Positions 48,833 through 58,117 are shown, counted from the stretch's first letter. The stretch: DNA of 64,000 nt from CAYMZZ01 sp964395095 (GCA_964395095.1 CAYMZZ010000005.1:1-64000); one strand, 5' to 3'. Notes: generated from the letters alone by a model not told the origin. Numbers and translations: made by a program.

Positions 48833-49374
48833 TGGGCGGACAATATGGAGGACGACGGTTTAATCCGCCCGGCAAAATGCCCTATACAAGGCCCACCACC
48901 GATATTGCCAAGGAGGGGCTCTTCAATGTGCTGCAGCATAAATTGGATATTCCTTCGCTTAAGACACTCGATCTTTTTGGTGGTACCGGCAGCATCAGCT
49001 ATGAATTGGCGTCGAGAGGCGTAAGCCAGCTCACGATCGTGGAAAAAGATGTAGTGATGAGCCAGTTTATTAAGAAAACGATCGCGGAATTGAAAATTGA
49101 AGGCGCACAGGTACTAAAGATGGATGTGTTTCGCTTCCTGGATCAATGTACCGATACCTATGATTTCATTTTTGCGGGACCTCCCTATGCCCTTTCCCGA
49201 ATTGACGATTTACCCCGGATTATTTTCGATAAAAAGCTCCTGAATCCCGGAGGCTGGTTTGTGTTGGAGCACACTCCCCGCAACGATTACAAATCATTCA
49301 CCGGGTATAAAACCGAAAAGAATTACGGCACTACCATCTTTTCCCTGTTTGAAGAAACGGGCTCGCCCCGTTAA
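48823..49374 (+). CDS. rsmD: 16S rRNA (guanine-966-N2)-methyltransferase RsmD
   Basis: SAM-dependent methylation of G966 in 16S rRNA. 183 residues. RIVGGQYGGRRFNPPGKMPYTRPTTDIAKEGLFN (in pieces) at the N-terminus is diagnostic, and motif I LDLFGGTGSISYELASRG (about 47-64) binds SAM. The catalytic motif IV, normally DPPY or DPPF in this family, reads AGPPYAL here: residue 119 is Gly (codon GGA) instead of Asp. The rest of the fold is intact, so activity may be altered or another residue may take over. It overlaps the DUF3822 gene by 10 bp. Confidence 0.92.
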   Translation: MRIVGGQYGGRRFNPPGKMPYTRPTTDIAKEGLFNVLQHKLDIPSLKTLDLFGGTGSISYELASRGVSQLTIVEKDVVMSQFIKKTIAELKIEGAQVLKMDVFRFLDQCTDTYDFIFAGPPYALSRIDDLPRIIFDKKLLNPGGWFVLEHTPRNDYKSFTGYKTEKNYGTTIFSLFEETGSPR

Positions 49375-49411
49375 TCATCCGCTGATCAGGGCTATCGTTA
49401 AGTAAAATGGT

Positions 49412-49981
49412 ATGGATAAGAAAACAGCAAGAAGTATTTACCGGCAAAAGCGAATGGCTTTGGCTGAGCGTGACCGGATCAGAATGGATGACCTGATTCT
49501 GATTCAGTTTCAGACCCTGCAATTACCCGTATTGGAGCAGATGCTGAGTTATCAACCCATGCCCCTTCAGCACGAGCCCGCCACCGATCTTTGCACAAGA
49601 TACCTGCAGTTTCAGCATCCCGCCCTTCAGGTCGCATATCCCAGAACCAATACACAGACCTGGCAAATGACCGCTATATCCACCGATGAGGAAAGCGAAT
49701 TCGGAATAGGCGAGTATGGACTTTATGAGCCGGTATCGGGCGAAATTGTCGATCCAGAATCTATTGACCTGGTATTGGTGCCCCTGCTTATAATGGACAG
49801 GAAAGGGTTCCGCGTGGGTTTTGGCAAAGGTTGTTACGATAAGTTTCTTTCTACCTGTCGTCCGGATTGTATCAAGATTGGTTTGAGCTATTTTGAACCC
49901 ATTGAAATTATCAATGACCGGGATGAATTTGATGTACCTTTAGATTTCGGAATTACGCCCGACCAAGTTTATGTTTTTTAA
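49412..49981 (+). CDS. 5-formyltetrahydrofolate cyclo-ligase
   Basis: ATP-dependent conversion of 5-formyl-THF to 5,10-methenyl-THF, recovering stored folate. 189 residues. N-terminal basic helix KKTARSIYRQKRMAL binds ATP, and the C-terminal signature VPLLIMDRKGFRVGFGKGCYDKFL (in pieces; GxGKGxYD) is clear. The last 11 bases overlap lpxK, so the genes are probably co-transcribed. Confidence 0.94.
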   Translation: MDKKTARSIYRQKRMALAERDRIRMDDLILIQFQTLQLPVLEQMLSYQPMPLQHEPATDLCTRYLQFQHPALQVAYPRTNTQTWQMTAISTDEESEFGIGEYGLYEPVSGEIVDPESIDLVLVPLLIMDRKGFRVGFGKGCYDKFLSTCRPDCIKIGLSYFEPIEIINDRDEFDVPLDFGITPDQVYVF

Positions 49982-51050
49982 CCGGTTCTTACATTCCTTT
50001 CGGTTTCTGCTTTTGCCTTTTTCCCTGCTATACTGGTTGGCTATCGGCATTCGCAATTTCCTCTATGACCGGGGTATCTGGAAGACGACTGAATTTGGGA
50101 TACCCATGATATGTGTGGGTAACCTGTCGGTTGGCGGCACGGGCAAATCGCCAATGGTGGAGTACCTGGTCAGGGCCCTTCAATCCCAGTTTCAGCTCGC
50201 CACGCTAAGCAGGGGTTACAAACGAAAAACCCGCGGATACGCGCTCGCCAATTCGAATACGACAGCTATAGAAATTGGTGACGAGCCCATGCAGTTTCAC
50301 TTGAAATTTCCAGAGCTGTCTGTTGCCGTGGGCGAAGACCGTATAGAAGCAGTAGCACAGTTGCTGCACGATCGACCGGCTACCGAGCTCATCATCCTCG
50401 ATGATGCTTTTCAACACCGGGCTATCAGTGCGGGCCTCAATATTTTGTTGACGGAATACAGCAACTTATACACGCGGGATTTTTACCTGCCCTCCGGTAA
50501 TCTCCGCGACCTGAAATCTTCCGCCAAAAGGGCACATTGGATTGTAGTCACAAAATGTCCAACCGACCTTAGCCAGGAAGAGGCGAAGCAAATAGAGGCA
50601 GAACTGAAATTGCTGCCCGGTCAGAAAATTTTCTTTGCGTCGATGGAGTATGGACAGCTTTATCATTTGCTGAATGGCGAGACGCGAAGCCTTTTACCGG
50701 ACGATGAAGTGATGCTGATTACCGGCATCGCGAATCCACAGCCTCTCCGAAACTGGCTGAGCGCCAGGTGCAGGGACTATGTGCTGCAGGCTTATTCAGA
50801 TCATCATATCTTTACGATAGACGATTTGCGCGCCATTCATCGCCGTTTTGACGAAATGGAGGGGGCATCCAAACTGATGCTGACAACGGAAAAGGATGCG
50901 GTGAGGCTGATTAAATTCCGGGAAGGGCTAAGTGAGCGGCCTTTGTATGTGGTGCCTGTACGCCATAGAATTTTGTTTGAACAGGAAGGGCACTTTATTA
51001 ATTTATTGATTGAGTATGTTCGGAACTTCCGGACATCTGTGAAAAATTGA
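49971..51050 (+). CDS. lpxK: Tetraacyldisaccharide 4'-kinase
   Basis: Adds the 4'-phosphate to the lipid A precursor at the inner face of the inner membrane. 359 residues: an N-terminal membrane-associated helix (FLLLPFSLLYWLAIGIRNFLY), the Walker A loop GNLSVGGTGKSP (about 44-55), LSRGYKRKTRGY, the EP-containing IGDEPMQFHLKFP, and DDAFQHRAISAGLNI. It overlaps the cyclo-ligase gene by 11 bp and is 3 bp before rnr. Confidence 0.95.
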   Translation: MFFNRFLHSFRFLLLPFSLLYWLAIGIRNFLYDRGIWKTTEFGIPMICVGNLSVGGTGKSPMVEYLVRALQSQFQLATLSRGYKRKTRGYALANSNTTAIEIGDEPMQFHLKFPELSVAVGEDRIEAVAQLLHDRPATELIILDDAFQHRAISAGLNILLTEYSNLYTRDFYLPSGNLRDLKSSAKRAHWIVVTKCPTDLSQEEAKQIEAELKLLPGQKIFFASMEYGQLYHLLNGETRSLLPDDEVMLITGIANPQPLRNWLSARCRDYVLQAYSDHHIFTIDDLRAIHRRFDEMEGASKLMLTTEKDAVRLIKFREGLSERPLYVVPVRHRILFEQEGHFINLLIEYVRNFRTSVKN

Positions 51051-51053
51051 CTT

Positions 51054-53057
51054 ATGGGAAAAAAGAACAGTAGCAAGAAAAAAGCAAGGCATAGTGCCAG
51101 CGAAGGAAAAAACTTTACTGGTACATTGGATATTACCCGGTCGGGAATGGGCTTTGTGATAGTACCGGATATGGAAACCGATATCCTGATTCGTCCTAAT
51201 GACTTTTCAACTGCCATGCATGGCGATAAGGTTCAGGTGCGAATAAAACCAGGTGGTGGCCGTCGTTTGCAGGGCGAGGTGGTGGAAGTGCTGGAGCGTA
51301 AGCGAACTGAGTTCATCGGCGAATTGCAGGTGAACGAAACATTCGCATTTTTCGTTGCGGATTCCGATAAACCCATGCCAGACCTCTTTATCCCGCTCAG
51401 CCAGCTTAACCAGGCGAAAAATGGCGACCGGGTAGTAGCCAGGCTGGTGAAATGGGAGAAAGGCGATAAGCGGCCGGTTGGCGAAGTGGTAAGTGTGCTG
51501 GATGCTGAAAATGACAACGATGCGGCCATGAAGGGAATCCTTCTCGAAAACGGCTTTCCGCTTGAGTTCCCCGACGATGCGATCGAAGTGGCGGCAAGGA
51601 TTCCGGATACTATTCCCGAGGAAGAAATCCGCAAGCGAAAAGATATCCGTGATATATTCACTATTACCATTGACCCTGCTGACGCCAAAGATTTTGATGA
51701 TGCCATTTCTTTCCGCGAACTAAAAAACGGAAGCTACGAGGTGGGCGTCCATATTGCCGATGTAAGCTATTACGTGGAGCCCGATACGGCGCTGGATAAA
51801 TTTGCTTATCAGAAGGCCACTTCCGTTTACCTGCCCGACCGCGTGAACCCGATGCTTCCTGAACATATCTCCAACGTGCTCTGTTCACTGCGTCCGAATG
51901 AGGATAAGCTCACTTTCTCGGCTATTTTTCAAATGAATGCCAAAGCTGAGGTAAAACAGTACTGGCTGGGCCGAACGGTGATTCATAGCGACCGCCGCTT
52001 TACCTACGAGGAAGCACAGGAAATCATTGAAAAAAAGGAAGGAGATCATGCGGAAGTGATTCTCAAGTTGAATGAGCTTTCGCAAAAACTGCGGAAAAGA
52101 CGATTCGCCAAAGGAGCTATCAATTTCAGTTCCCAGGAAGTGCGTTTTAAACTGGATGAAAAGGGCAACCCTATTGGTATCGTAATTAAGGAGAGCAAGG
52201 AATCGCATCAACTGATTGAAGAACTGATGTTGCTGGCAAACCGATACGTGGCGGAGAATGTATCGAAGATCAAAGTAAATAACCGACAACTTCCATTCCC
52301 TTATCGGATTCACGATACACCCGACGAAGAAAAATTGCTGCCTTTTATTGCCTTCGCCAATAAGTTTGGTCATAAGTTTGATATGTCGAGCCCCGAGAAA
52401 ATTGCCTCCTCTTTCAACCAGCTTTTGAAGGATGCGCATGGCAAACCCGAGCAGCACGTGCTGGAGCAATTAGGCATTCGCACCATGGCCAAGGCGAAAT
52501 ATACCAGTGAAAATATTGGTCACTACGGCCTCGGCTTTGAACATTATTGCCATTTTACTTCGCCTATCCGGCGCTATCCCGATATTATGGTGCACCGAAT
52601 TTTGCAGGATGTTTTAGACAACAAGGCTTCCGTTGATAAAAAGCTGGAAGACCGATGCAAGCATTGTAGTGAACGGGAGCGTGCTGCCATGGAATCTGAA
52701 CGTGCGGCCAACAAGTACAAGCAGGTGCAATTTATGCAGCAGCACCTTGGCGAAGAATTTGACGGTGTAATTAGTGGAGTGGCCAGCTTTGGATTTTGGG
52801 TGGAGACGGTGGACCATAAATGCGAGGGCCTGGTTAGTGTTGCCAGCCTTTTGGAATACGACGAGTTTCGCCATGTGGAAAACGAGTATTGCCTGGTGGG
52901 TTTGCGTAGTGGCCGAAAATTCCGGATGGGCGATAAAGTGCGGATCCAGGTAGCCGCGGCCAATTTAATCAAGCGACAGTTGGACTATGTATGGGTATTG
53001 AGCGCGGAGGAGGAAGAGGAGCAGAGTAAGCGCAGAAAAAAGAAAGCGAAGAAATAA
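51054..53057 (+). CDS. rnr: Ribonuclease R
   Basis: 3'-5' exoribonuclease able to degrade structured RNA. 667 residues: a lysine-rich start, a cold-shock domain (about 20-80), a second OB fold, the RNB catalytic domain (about 195-520) and a C-terminal S1 domain (about 565-650, DGVISGVASFGFWVETVDHKCEGL in pieces). The metal-binding motif ITIDPADAKDFDDAISF shows the catalytic aspartates. A basic tail RRKKKAKK ends the protein. Shorter than E. coli RNase R (813) because the N-terminal helix-turn-helix and the long tail are missing, as usual in Bacteroidota. Confidence 0.95.
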   Translation: MGKKNSSKKKARHSASEGKNFTGTLDITRSGMGFVIVPDMETDILIRPNDFSTAMHGDKVQVRIKPGGGRRLQGEVVEVLERKRTEFIGELQVNETFAFFVADSDKPMPDLFIPLSQLNQAKNGDRVVARLVKWEKGDKRPVGEVVSVLDAENDNDAAMKGILLENGFPLEFPDDAIEVAARIPDTIPEEEIRKRKDIRDIFTITIDPADAKDFDDAISFRELKNGSYEVGVHIADVSYYVEPDTALDKFAYQKATSVYLPDRVNPMLPEHISNVLCSLRPNEDKLTFSAIFQMNAKAEVKQYWLGRTVIHSDRRFTYEEAQEIIEKKEGDHAEVILKLNELSQKLRKRRFAKGAINFSSQEVRFKLDEKGNPIGIVIKESKESHQLIEELMLLANRYVAENVSKIKVNNRQLPFPYRIHDTPDEEKLLPFIAFANKFGHKFDMSSPEKIASSFNQLLKDAHGKPEQHVLEQLGIRTMAKAKYTSENIGHYGLGFEHYCHFTSPIRRYPDIMVHRILQDVLDNKASVDKKLEDRCKHCSERERAAMESERAANKYKQVQFMQQHLGEEFDGVISGVASFGFWVETVDHKCEGLVSVASLLEYDEFRHVENEYCLVGLRSGRKFRMGDKVRIQVAAANLIKRQLDYVWVLSAEEEEEQSKRRKKKAKK

Positions 53058-53133
53058 ACCCGGATACGGCCGCTATGTTATTCTTTTCTATCCCAAACAA
53101 ACTACCAGCTATTTTAATTAATAAGCCATCTCT

Positions 53134-54099
53134 ATGCAAAGCTTTGCCGATTTGACAAAGGCTTTTTCCAGCCATTTTTCCCAGGTACATTTTCCGGCCG
53201 AACCCGCCAGTCTGTATGAGCCCAACAATTACTTTCTGCAGTTGGGAGGTAAGCGGGTACGCCCGGTAATTTGTTTGATGGGAAATGAATTGTTCGACGA
53301 AATTCACCCCGAATGCTGGGACCTGGCTGCTGCCATCGAACTGTTTCACAACTTCACATTGATCCACGATGATATCATGGATAAGGCGCCCCTTCGACGG
53401 GGTATGGAAACCGTGCCCAAAAAGTATGGGGAAAATACGGCCATCCTCGCTGGCGATGTGATGTTGATAATGGCATACCAGTTGCTCAACCGGCTCAATG
53501 GGGATGTTATTCACCGGGTGCAGTATTTATTTAATCATACGGCCAGGGAAGTTTGTGAAGGCCAGCAATACGATATGGATTTTGAAAGCCGTGCAGATGT
53601 AAGCCTGCATGAATACCTGCGTATGATTGAGCTAAAAACTTCGGTTTTGCTGGCCGCCAGTCTGCGCCTGGGCGCTATCATGGGTGGGGCGGGTCAGCGA
53701 AACCAGGATTTGATCTATGAGTTCGGGCGAAAACTGGGGCTCGCATTCCAGGTACAGGATGACTATCTCGATGCATTTGGTGATCCCGCCAAATTTGGCA
53801 AGCAGGTGGGTGGCGATATATTGTCGAACAAAAAGACTTTTCTACTGATCCATGCCTATGAAATGGCTACTGCCACACAAAGGACGGAGTTGGACCGCCT
53901 GTTGAAGGGAAACGAACCCGGAAAAGTGGAAGCCGTGCTCCAGTTGTTTCGTGAAACCGGTGTGGACGCCTGGGCGCTTGCCTTAAAAAACCGCTATCTC
54001 GATGAAGCGCTAAAGCACCTCGACGATATAGCGGTGATCAGTGAGCGCAAAGCACCATTGAGAGAACTGGCCCTGTTCCTGGTGCAACGCGAACATTAA
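53134..54099 (+). CDS. Polyprenyl diphosphate synthase
   Basis: Trans-isoprenyl diphosphate synthase of 321 residues. The first aspartate-rich motif is in LIHDDIMDKAPLRRG (about 92-106) and the second in FQVQDDYLDAFGD (about 206-218), with GGKRVRPVICLMGNELFDE upstream. It makes geranylgeranyl or longer chains for quinones or carotenoids. Chain length cannot be fixed from the sequence; bulky residues before the first motif (HNFTLIHDD) suggest a short to medium product. It follows rnr by 76 bp. Confidence 0.93.
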   Translation: MQSFADLTKAFSSHFSQVHFPAEPASLYEPNNYFLQLGGKRVRPVICLMGNELFDEIHPECWDLAAAIELFHNFTLIHDDIMDKAPLRRGMETVPKKYGENTAILAGDVMLIMAYQLLNRLNGDVIHRVQYLFNHTAREVCEGQQYDMDFESRADVSLHEYLRMIELKTSVLLAASLRLGAIMGGAGQRNQDLIYEFGRKLGLAFQVQDDYLDAFGDPAKFGKQVGGDILSNKKTFLLIHAYEMATATQRTELDRLLKGNEPGKVEAVLQLFRETGVDAWALALKNRYLDEALKHLDDIAVISERKAPLRELALFLVQREH

Positions 54100-54104
54100 T
54101 TCCA

Positions 54105-54452
54105 TCATGCCAGCGCCATCGCGATACTGGCAATGATAATACCCAGGTCGATTAACACACTCAGGAAAAATACAGGGATGGTGATCCTGGTAGGCATAGC
54201 GGCCAGGTTAGTGACTACTGTCATAGCCATAGCTGCGATGGCGAATGGCCAAAATATAAAGTTGTTGCCGGTAAACATCACCACCAGCATGGTAATAATG
54301 GTAATCACGCAACCATGCCCTACAATACCTATCGATAACCATAAAAAGCGATTTTCTTCCTGCGAATCAGCCCAGTTGATAAATCGGCTCCACAGGCTTT
54401 TGTGGGAATGCTGAGCTAAGTTGGTAGCGGTTGATTGAATAGCGTGGTTCAT
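54105..54452 (-). CDS. Small multi-pass membrane protein
   Basis: 115 residues from the ATG at 54452 (a longer start at 54473 is possible). Three hydrophobic segments: LWLSIGIVGHGCVITIITMLVV, FWPFAIAAMAMTVVTNLAAM and FFLSVLIDLGIIIASIAMAL (each about 20 residues). It has the look of proteins found next to transporters, but no family is recognised. Stop is 5 bp from the polyprenyl synthase stop, so they are convergent. Confidence 0.75.
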   Translation of the reverse strand: MNHAIQSTATNLAQHSHKSLWSRFINWADSQEENRFLWLSIGIVGHGCVITIITMLVVMFTGNNFIFWPFAIAAMAMTVVTNLAAMPTRITIPVFFLSVLIDLGIIIASIAMALA

Positions 54453-54583
54453 TTCCTTTTGTTTAGACCACAAAGATTGCCTGCCATGCGGGGGGAAATA
54501 CTGACCCTGATCAGTAGGTGGACCTGATTCTGATCAACCTACCTGATTTTTACCTATTTTGGAGCGATAAAACCAAGCACTGC

Positions 54584-56314
54584 ATGGCAAATCCATTCTT
54601 TCGCAAAAAGTCGATTGATCTGATCAAAAAGGAATATGAAGCGGGATTGGCGGACAAGAGTAGTGGACTTCGAAAAGTATTAGGAGTAAGGGATCTCACC
54701 TTTTTAGGAATTGCGGCGGTGATTGGTGCCGGCATTTTTTCCACCATCGGTGGTGCCGCTTATGAGGGAGGCCCCGGTATCTCTGTTCTTTTTATCATTA
54801 CGGCGGTTACCTGCGGTTTTTCCGCACTATGCTATGCCGAGTTTGCCAGCCGCGTGCCGGTAGCCGGCAGCGCCTACACCTATTCCTATGTCACCTTCGG
54901 CGAATTGATCGCCTGGATCATTGGCTGGGCCCTGATACTCGAATACGCCATCGGCAATATTGTAGTGGCCATTTCCTGGAGCAGTTATTTCAATAACCTG
55001 CTGGTGAATATTTTTCAGATTCATTTGCCCGACTGGCTGCTGGTTGATCCCACAACGGCGAGCAGTGCCTTTCAGGAAGCCAGCGCCGCACTTTCATCAG
55101 GACAGGCGTTGAGCCCGGAAGAACTGAAGAATTTCCAGTTTGCCATTGACGCGTACAACAATGCCCCCACTATCGGCGGGACGCATATATTTTTCAACCT
55201 CCCGGCATTTATCGTGGTTTGCCTTATCACCTGGCTGGCTTATATCGGTATCAAGGAGAGTAAGCAATCGGCCAACATAATGGTGATCTTCAAAGTGGTG
55301 GTTATCATTTTCGTGATTGTCGCGGGCGCCTTTTTTGTGGATACCAATAACTGGACGCCCTTCATGCCCAACCAGTTTGAAGGAGTGCTGAAAGGCGTGT
55401 CTGCGGTTTTCTATGCCTATATCGGCTTCGATGCCATTTCCACCACGGCGGAAGAATGTAAGAACCCCCAGCGTGATATGCCGCGGGGTATGTTGTATTC
55501 GCTACTGATTTGCACGGTACTCTATATTCTTATCGCCCTGGTGCTGACGGGCATTGAAAATTATTCCGCTTTTAAAGACGTGCAGGATCCCCTTGCATTT
55601 GTTTTTGAAGAACGTGCGCCCTGGATTGAGAAGATCGTATCGGTGAGCGCGGTGGTGGCCACCACCTCGGTGATGCTCGTGTTCCAGTTGGGCCAGCCCC
55701 GTATCTGGATGAGCATGAGCCGCGATGGCTTGCTGCCCAAGAAATTTCAAAAGATTCACCCTAAATTTCAAACCCCCTCTTTTGCCACTATCGTTACCGG
55801 TGTAATCGTGGGTGTTGGCGCATTATTGTTACAAGGAAGCCTGATGACGGACCTCACCAGCATTGGTACACTCTTCGCTTTTGTATTGGTATCCGGCGGG
55901 GTATTGTTGCTTCCCCGGATTCCCAAGGAGCCCGGTAAGTTTCGGTTGCCCTATGTGAATGGGCAGTTGATTGTTCCGGTACTCTACGCCCTTTTTGTGT
56001 ATATGTTCCGCGACAGAATTGCTGATGCCTTTTCCAATTTCAAACTTCTGTTTACCGATAGGGCGAATGTGAGTTTTGAAGAAGTGCTGTTTTTGCTATT
56101 TATTCTGATCGCCGGCCTCCTGACCATCTTGACGGCGGTAAAGAAATTCTCGCTGATCCCTATCATGGGTGTGCTGTCCTGCCTTTATCTGCTGGTGGAG
56201 ATCCCCGCGGTAAGCTGGATGTGGTTCCTGATCTGGATGGCGCTCGGCTTGATGATTTATTTCCTCTATGGCCAGCGGCATTCGCGTCTGAATCAAAAAC
56301 CGGCAGATGCTTAG
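54584..56314 (+). CDS. APC-family amino acid permease
   Basis: 576 residues, about 12-14 membrane segments. LTFLGIAAVIGAGIFSTIGGA (TM1, with the GAGIF substrate loop), ALCYAEFASRVPVAGSAYTYSYV, and IIGWALILEYAIGN identify the cationic/neutral amino-acid transporter branch of the APC superfamily. FYAYIGFDAISTTAEECKNPQRDMPRG matches the CAT-like YAYIGFD motif (in pieces). A long loop of about 60 residues between TM5 and TM6 is an insertion. Substrate is unknown. The ATG at 54584 is used; 54518 adds unrelated residues. Confidence 0.92.
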   Translation: MANPFFRKKSIDLIKKEYEAGLADKSSGLRKVLGVRDLTFLGIAAVIGAGIFSTIGGAAYEGGPGISVLFIITAVTCGFSALCYAEFASRVPVAGSAYTYSYVTFGELIAWIIGWALILEYAIGNIVVAISWSSYFNNLLVNIFQIHLPDWLLVDPTTASSAFQEASAALSSGQALSPEELKNFQFAIDAYNNAPTIGGTHIFFNLPAFIVVCLITWLAYIGIKESKQSANIMVIFKVVVIIFVIVAGAFFVDTNNWTPFMPNQFEGVLKGVSAVFYAYIGFDAISTTAEECKNPQRDMPRGMLYSLLICTVLYILIALVLTGIENYSAFKDVQDPLAFVFEERAPWIEKIVSVSAVVATTSVMLVFQLGQPRIWMSMSRDGLLPKKFQKIHPKFQTPSFATIVTGVIVGVGALLLQGSLMTDLTSIGTLFAFVLVSGGVLLLPRIPKEPGKFRLPYVNGQLIVPVLYALFVYMFRDRIADAFSNFKLLFTDRANVSFEEVLFLLFILIAGLLTILTAVKKFSLIPIMGVLSCLYLLVEIPAVSWMWFLIWMALGLMIYFLYGQRHSRLNQKPADA

Positions 56315-56335
56315 CCGGATAAACGGCGATCATTC

Positions 56336-56343
56336 TATCTTTG
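56336..56343 (+). promoter_or_regulatory. -7 box of the Smr-domain gene
   Basis: TATCTTTG, exact TAnnTTTG, ends three bases before the ATG at 56347. A leaderless transcript is expected. Confidence 0.72.
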
Positions 56344-56346
56344 CGT

Positions 56347-57366
56347 ATGAAGTACCAGGTAGGTGACAAAGTGCTGATTTTGCATTCCGGCGAGGAAGGA
56401 GAAATCGTAGATATCATCAACGAAAAAATGGTGATGGTAGAAGTGCGAACGGTGCGTTTCCCGGTGTATATGGACCAGATCGATTTTCCGTACTTCAAAC
56501 GCTTTACGGAAAAGAAAATTAAGGCTTCCTCCAAACCAAAGCAGTTTGTGGAGGACCTTCGACCTGAAAAGCCTTCGCAGGAAGCGCGAAAGCATGAAGG
56601 CGTATTGCTCAATTTTTTGCCCGTGCTGGATACCGATGAGTTTGGGGATGAAGTGGTGGAGGAACTAAAACTGTACCTGGTCAACCGAACGGCGGAGGCA
56701 TATCAATTCACGTATCAACTTCATTTTTTTGGAGAGAAGGATTTTGAATTGACAAATACGATTCAGCCCTGGCAGGATTTTTACCTCCACGATATTCCTT
56801 TTGCGGATTTGAATGATTCGCCATCCTGGCATTTTGATTTTTCCCTGCTAAAGCCCAACAAAAAGAAAGCAGATCATTTTGAATCATCGGTGCGGATTAA
56901 GCCCAGGCAGTTTTTTGCGAGGATTGAAGAAATCCGCAAAGCTAATCAGGCCAGTTTTTCCCAGTTGTTGATGGATCAGTATCCTGATAAAGTGGAGGAA
57001 GATCGCCTCGAGCTGGGTCCGTTGGCCCGTAAAGGCTATAAAGTGTATGATGCATCGGAGGTTCGGCGTCACCTGGAGCCCGCGCGTTCGGTGGTGGATC
57101 TGCACATTGAAAAACTATCCGACGACTGGTCGCATATGAGCAATTTTGAAATGCTGACATTGCAGCTTCGGACATTTGAAAAATATTATGAGCTGGCGGT
57201 GGCACACCACCTGCCCAGCATCATCTTTATCCATGGCGTGGGCGAAGGCAAACTTCGTGATGAAATCCATGATGCCCTTCGGCTCAAGAAAGAAGTGAAA
57301 TCATTCGTAAACCAGTATGACCCGAGGTTTGGATTTGGGGCTACGGAAGTGTGGTTTGGAAAATAG
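56347..57366 (+). CDS. DUF2027/Smr-domain protein (MutS2-like C-terminus)
   Basis: 339 residues. The N-terminal part is DUF2027-like (KYQVGDKVLILHSGEEGEIVDIINEKMVMVEV, in pieces). A middle beta-domain follows (about 80-190). The C-terminus is a Smr endonuclease-type domain with VVDLHIEKL and FIHGVGEGKLRDEIHDAL (the HGxGxG motif). Smr domains nick DNA or RNA at branches or on stalled ribosomes. Stop is TAG at 57364-57366, which is also the first unit of a TAGNNAG heptamer array. I use ATG 56347; TTG 56341 would lie in the -7 box. Confidence 0.88.
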   Translation: MKYQVGDKVLILHSGEEGEIVDIINEKMVMVEVRTVRFPVYMDQIDFPYFKRFTEKKIKASSKPKQFVEDLRPEKPSQEARKHEGVLLNFLPVLDTDEFGDEVVEELKLYLVNRTAEAYQFTYQLHFFGEKDFELTNTIQPWQDFYLHDIPFADLNDSPSWHFDFSLLKPNKKKADHFESSVRIKPRQFFARIEEIRKANQASFSQLLMDQYPDKVEEDRLELGPLARKGYKVYDASEVRRHLEPARSVVDLHIEKLSDDWSHMSNFEMLTLQLRTFEKYYELAVAHHLPSIIFIHGVGEGKLRDEIHDALRLKKEVKSFVNQYDPRFGFGATEVWFGK

Positions 57367-57398
57367 GAAGTAGAAAGTTGGGAGTAGGAAGTAGGGGA
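57364..57398 (+). repeat. Heptamer array TAGNNAG starting at a TAG stop codon
   Basis: Five 7-nt units in register: TAGGAAG, TAGAAAG, TTGGGAG, TAGGAAG, TAGGGGA. The first TAG is the stop codon of the Smr-domain gene. Partner array at 57627-57658. The 57367-57674 gap otherwise holds no gene. Confidence 0.88.
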
Positions 57399-57626
57399 GG
57401 AGGGAATACGGGTGTGAGGAGTGGTTATTGGAGTTTGGTTGGGTTGCAGCAGACCTCGTAAGCTTTGAAGAAAAGTAATATGTCTAAGCTTTATGCGCTT
57501 AATCTCCTGCATTTTGAGGTTAATTTGTCTGTTGCCACTTTGTCTCGCTGCTAATTCAGAATGAATCCACTGGATGAAGCAAACTTGACATGAAATAAAT
57601 GATTTTTTTTCAGGTCTCCATACCAA

Positions 57627-57658
57627 CTCCCTACTCCCCACTTACTACTTTCTTCTTC
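57627..57658 (-). repeat. Heptamer array, right half, before RNase P RNA
   Basis: Anchors CTCC, CTCC, CTTA, CTTT, CTTC at 57627, 57634, 57641, 57648 and 57655. On the minus strand it uses the same TAGGGAG/TAGTAAG words as its partner, 228 bp to the left. It ends six bases before the rnpB promoter box. Confidence 0.82.
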
Positions 57659-57663
57659 CTTCG

Positions 57664-57671
57664 TATCTTCG
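57664..57671 (+). promoter_or_regulatory. -7 box of rnpB
   Basis: TATCTTCG, a TAnnTTTG-like box placed four bases before the predicted 5' end of the RNase P RNA, the correct position for a promoter of a stable RNA. Confidence 0.65.
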
Positions 57672-57674
57672 CCC

Positions 57675-58073
57675 CGGCTGCGATTCGGGTCATCGCATTC
57701 CAGCAATGGAAGGAGGAAAGTCCGGACAGCACAGGGCGGTGTACCGGTGAATAGCCGGGTGGTGGCTCGCCACCAACAGAAAGTGCCACAGAAAATTACC
57801 GTCCGCTATTGGCGGATAAGGGTGAAAACGTGAGGTAAGAGCTCACGGGTGTTGTTGGTAACGGCAATGCCGGGTAAACCTTGCACGCTGAAATGCCACA
57901 TATACCCCGGTTCAATGGAGCGCAAGCTCCGGCGAGGTGAGCGGCCCGTTCACTTTCCGAAAGGAAACAGGGGAGGGTAGGCAGCTTGACTCCGGCAGGT
58001 AACTGCCGGAGCAGATAAATGATGACCATCCCGCCTGGCGGGATACAGAATCCGGCTTACAGAATCGCGGCCA
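57675..58073 (+). ncRNA. rnpB: RNase P RNA
   Basis: Catalytic RNA that trims the 5' ends of tRNA precursors. The conserved core is visible: GAGGAAAGTCCGGAC near the 5' end (P4 strand), GGTAAGAGCTCAC in the middle, and ACAGAATCCGGCTTAC near the 3' end (the other P4 strand). The ends pair as helix P1: GGCTGCGATTC (57676-57686) with GAATCGCGGCC (58062-58072). Length about 399 nt, bacterial type A-like. Ends are from pairing and may be off by a few bases. Confidence 0.95.
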
Positions 58074-58083
58074 CTGCATTAAA

Positions 58084-58117
58084 TGATGCCGTTTCTTTCT
58101 TATAAGAAGCGGCATCA
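58084..58117. terminator. Hairpin after rnpB overlapping the CPBP stop codon
   Basis: TGATGCCG (084-091) pairs with CGGCATCA (110-117), with inner TTCTT/AAGAA pairing possible. No long T tract follows on either strand. The stop codon of the minus-strand CPBP gene (58115-58117) lies in the right arm. Probably ends rnpB or marks the 3' processing region. Confidence 0.55.
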
